From positions 81,809 through 145,808 of the forward strand of contig JAEPMD010000006.1 of NCBI GenBank assembly GCA_017644105.1: a DNA stretch of 64,000 nucleotides, given 5' to 3'. This document shows, in pieces, positions 62,614-64,000 of this stretch. A program made the position numbers and the translations under genes. Origin of the DNA: Rhizobiaceae bacterium. GTDB lineage: Bacteria > Pseudomonadota > Alphaproteobacteria > Rhizobiales > Rhizobiaceae. Each line of letters begins with the position of its first letter. Within the stretch, counting starts at the first letter, position 1. The notes below the pieces were generated by a model. The model had not been told where the DNA came from. It made no database searches and saw nothing but the letters and a program-made list of their open reading frames with translations.

Positions 62614-63672
62614 TTATTTCCAAACCTTGTCGAGGACACGAATCCAGTTTTCATGACAAAGCTTGTTCATGAGATGATCATTATACCCATGATCTCTCAT
62701 CACCTGCCTTAAATTTCCCAGATCGGAAATGTCTTTGATCTCGTGCGGAATATGCGCACCATCAAAGTCAGAACCAAGGCCAACATGATCTTCGCCTAGA
62801 TGTTCAATCAGATAATCAAGATGAGGAAGCAGCGCTTCAAGCTCTGTATTTTCATCCATGGCCCCATCAGGTCGCGTAAAGGCAACTGCAAAATTTAACC
62901 CCACCACGCCTTGGCTTTCTTTGATCGCCTTAAGTTGATCATCGGTGAGATTGCGCGCATGAGGGCAGATCGCATGAACATTTGAATGGGTTGCGACAAT
63001 CGGGTTAGAGCTGATCGCTGCAATATCCCAAAAGCCTTTTTCGTTAAGGTGGGATGCGTCCAACATAATTCCCAACTCATCACAGCGTTTGACCAGTCTC
63101 TTGCCGGCATCGGTTAAGCCATCGCCAATATCTCCGGTACTGGGGTATCGAAATGGAACACCATGGCCGAATATTGTCGGGCGTGACCAAACGGGTCCGA
63201 GAGATCGCAATCCGGCCTTGTAAAAAACGTCTAATGCGTAAAGATCTTCGTCAATCGCCTCAGCACCTTCCATATGCATCACCGCTGCGATGATCCCATT
63301 TGCCAAACAGTTTTTAATTTCGACTGTTGACGTGCAAATTTTCAATGTCCCGGTTTTTTCAAGCGCAATGAGATGAGCAGCTTGCTGCAAAGCAATGGGG
63401 AGCGCAGCTTCTTGGGTCATCGCGCCAGGTAAAGGCAAATCATAGGGCGGATTTTTCATCTGTGTGAGCGTGTCAATCAGCTCATCCGGCGAGGGAACAT
63501 AGATAGCAAAGAAACCACCGCCAAATCCACCGATCTTAGCTTTTGGAAGGTCAATATGGCCCGCACGTCCGTTTAGGAATCCCGCAGATGGATCTGCCGC
63601 ATTCTCCTCAAAGAGGCGAAATAACAGATCATTATGTCCATCGAAAATGAGGGGCAAATGATTTTCTGGCAT
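62614..63672 (-). CDS. Membrane dipeptidase family (M19) protein
   Basis: 352 aa from ATG 63672 (CGGAG seven bases before), ignoring 16 upstream codons. M19 renal-dipeptidase-type amidohydrolase: FDGHNDLLFRL (His, Asp; about residue 11), VMHMEGAEAI (bridging Glu about 116), MLDASHLNEKGFWDI (His), IVATHSNVHAICPHARNLTD (His about 205) and HVGLGSDFDGAHIP (Asp about 288). Such zinc enzymes split dipeptides, including D-residue or beta-lactam substrates. No signal peptide is seen, so it should be cytoplasmic. Confidence 0.92.
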   Translation of the reverse strand: MPENHLPLIFDGHNDLLFRLFEENAADPSAGFLNGRAGHIDLPKAKIGGFGGGFFAIYVPSPDELIDTLTQMKNPPYDLPLPGAMTQEAALPIALQQAAHLIALEKTGTLKICTSTVEIKNCLANGIIAAVMHMEGAEAIDEDLYALDVFYKAGLRSLGPVWSRPTIFGHGVPFRYPSTGDIGDGLTDAGKRLVKRCDELGIMLDASHLNEKGFWDIAAISSNPIVATHSNVHAICPHARNLTDDQLKAIKESQGVVGLNFAVAFTRPDGAMDENTELEALLPHLDYLIEHLGEDHVGLGSDFDGAHIPHEIKDISDLGNLRQVMRDHGYNDHLMNKLCHENWIRVLDKVWK

Positions 63673-64000
63673 GCGATTACTCCGAGTTGGGGCCCAATTT
63701 AGGCGTGCTGTGCAACACAACCACTCGATCAGTCATCGGTCATCTTTTTGGCAAAATCAAGTTTCTGCGCCAGAAAAAGCGCGCAGTAGAAAGATAAGTA
63801 TATCCGATATGATTACTTATTTATTATTTATAATATTTCCCGTTAACTAATAAAAAAAACATATGAATACTATGTTTGCAACCGAAATAGTACTAGGGCG
63901 TGTATTGGTGTTATGGGACTTTGAGAAGTGGTTCGGAAATTTTGAACAAGAGATTTAAGTGAAATTTTGACCTGTCAGTGGCACTATGTGCCGAACACAG
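63673..64000. other. 328 bases without a supported gene at window end
   Basis: The stretch is AT-rich and no frame of useful length with a ribosome binding site was found. AAACATA (63857-63863) and TATGTTT (63871-63877) form an inverted repeat with a 7-base spacer. A 16-codon frame from GTG 63910 ends before 63960 and is not considered real. It is probably promoter sequence for a gene beyond the edge. Confidence 0.3.

Noticed and set aside
63910..63960. Sixteen-codon frame near the window end
   Set aside because: It has no ribosome binding site and no recognisable features.
1..64000. CRISPR arrays, insertion sequences, prophage or toxin-antitoxin modules
   Set aside because: No regularly spaced repeats, transposase or phage-like proteins, and no short toxin-antitoxin gene pairs were found on either strand.

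Overview
The window reads as chromosomal DNA of an alphaproteobacterium, most likely of the order Hyphomicrobiales (Rhizobiales). Base composition is moderate (by eye in the 40s % GC), lower than in many soil rhizobia, so a marine or host-associated lineage is plausible; I cannot name a genus. The main pointers are a tRNA-His without G-1 and with A73, a CbrA-like histidine kinase next to a phasin gene, a plant-type GshA, a cellulose operon with bcsN, a zwf-pgl-edd Entner-Doudoroff operon, and two Mur/Fur-like palindromes in front of a manganese-type transporter. No phage genes, insertion sequences, CRISPR arrays or broken genes were seen. Coding density is high and most genes lie in tightly packed operons.

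Layout: 1-7344 is a surface-polysaccharide region (partial GT2, GT4, WecG/TagA/CpsF-type transferase, DUF6492 protein, flippase, GumC/Wzz-like protein). 7401-11420 is zwf-pgl-edd on the minus strand. 11567-15723 holds a small conserved protein, an XRE/ScfR-type regulator, a DUF6460 membrane protein and an AsmA-like protein. 15950-21677 couples a CoA transferase pair (scoAB) and a phasin, both linked to polyhydroxybutyrate and ketone-body metabolism, with a very large PAS histidine kinase. tRNA-His follows at 21880. 22240-29974 is a cellulose synthase operon (bcsA, bcsB, a TPR gene, bcsN). 30085-33569 is a sitABCD-type metal importer, followed by rpe and an Lrp-type regulator.

35345-40460 is a branched-chain amino-acid-type ABC transporter operon, and then come a ferredoxin-reductase-like flavoprotein, rsmE, gshA, a DUF937-like protein, a DUF1127 protein, a LysR regulator, guaB, rlmE and ppx. 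50644-60287 is a ten-gene inositol catabolic operon: IolI-like isomerase, three-gene ABC importer, small membrane protein, iolD, iolC, iolB, IolJ-like aldolase, iolG. Together these import inositol, oxidise it (IolG), open the ring (IolD), isomerise (IolB), phosphorylate (IolC) and cleave it (IolJ); the dehydratase IolE and the semialdehyde dehydrogenase IolA are not in the window. The end holds a MerR/carboxymuconolactone-decarboxylase-like pair, an O-acetylhomoserine sulfhydrylase and an M19 dipeptidase.

I found no clearly novel multi-gene system. The strongest leads are regulatory: the paired palindromes at sitA, one of which overlaps the ribosome binding site; TGCA-rich sites before the phasin gene; a MerR-type operator in a long spacer; a LacI-type operator with no LacI gene nearby; and the incomplete inositol pathway with an IolI-like protein where IolE might be expected.
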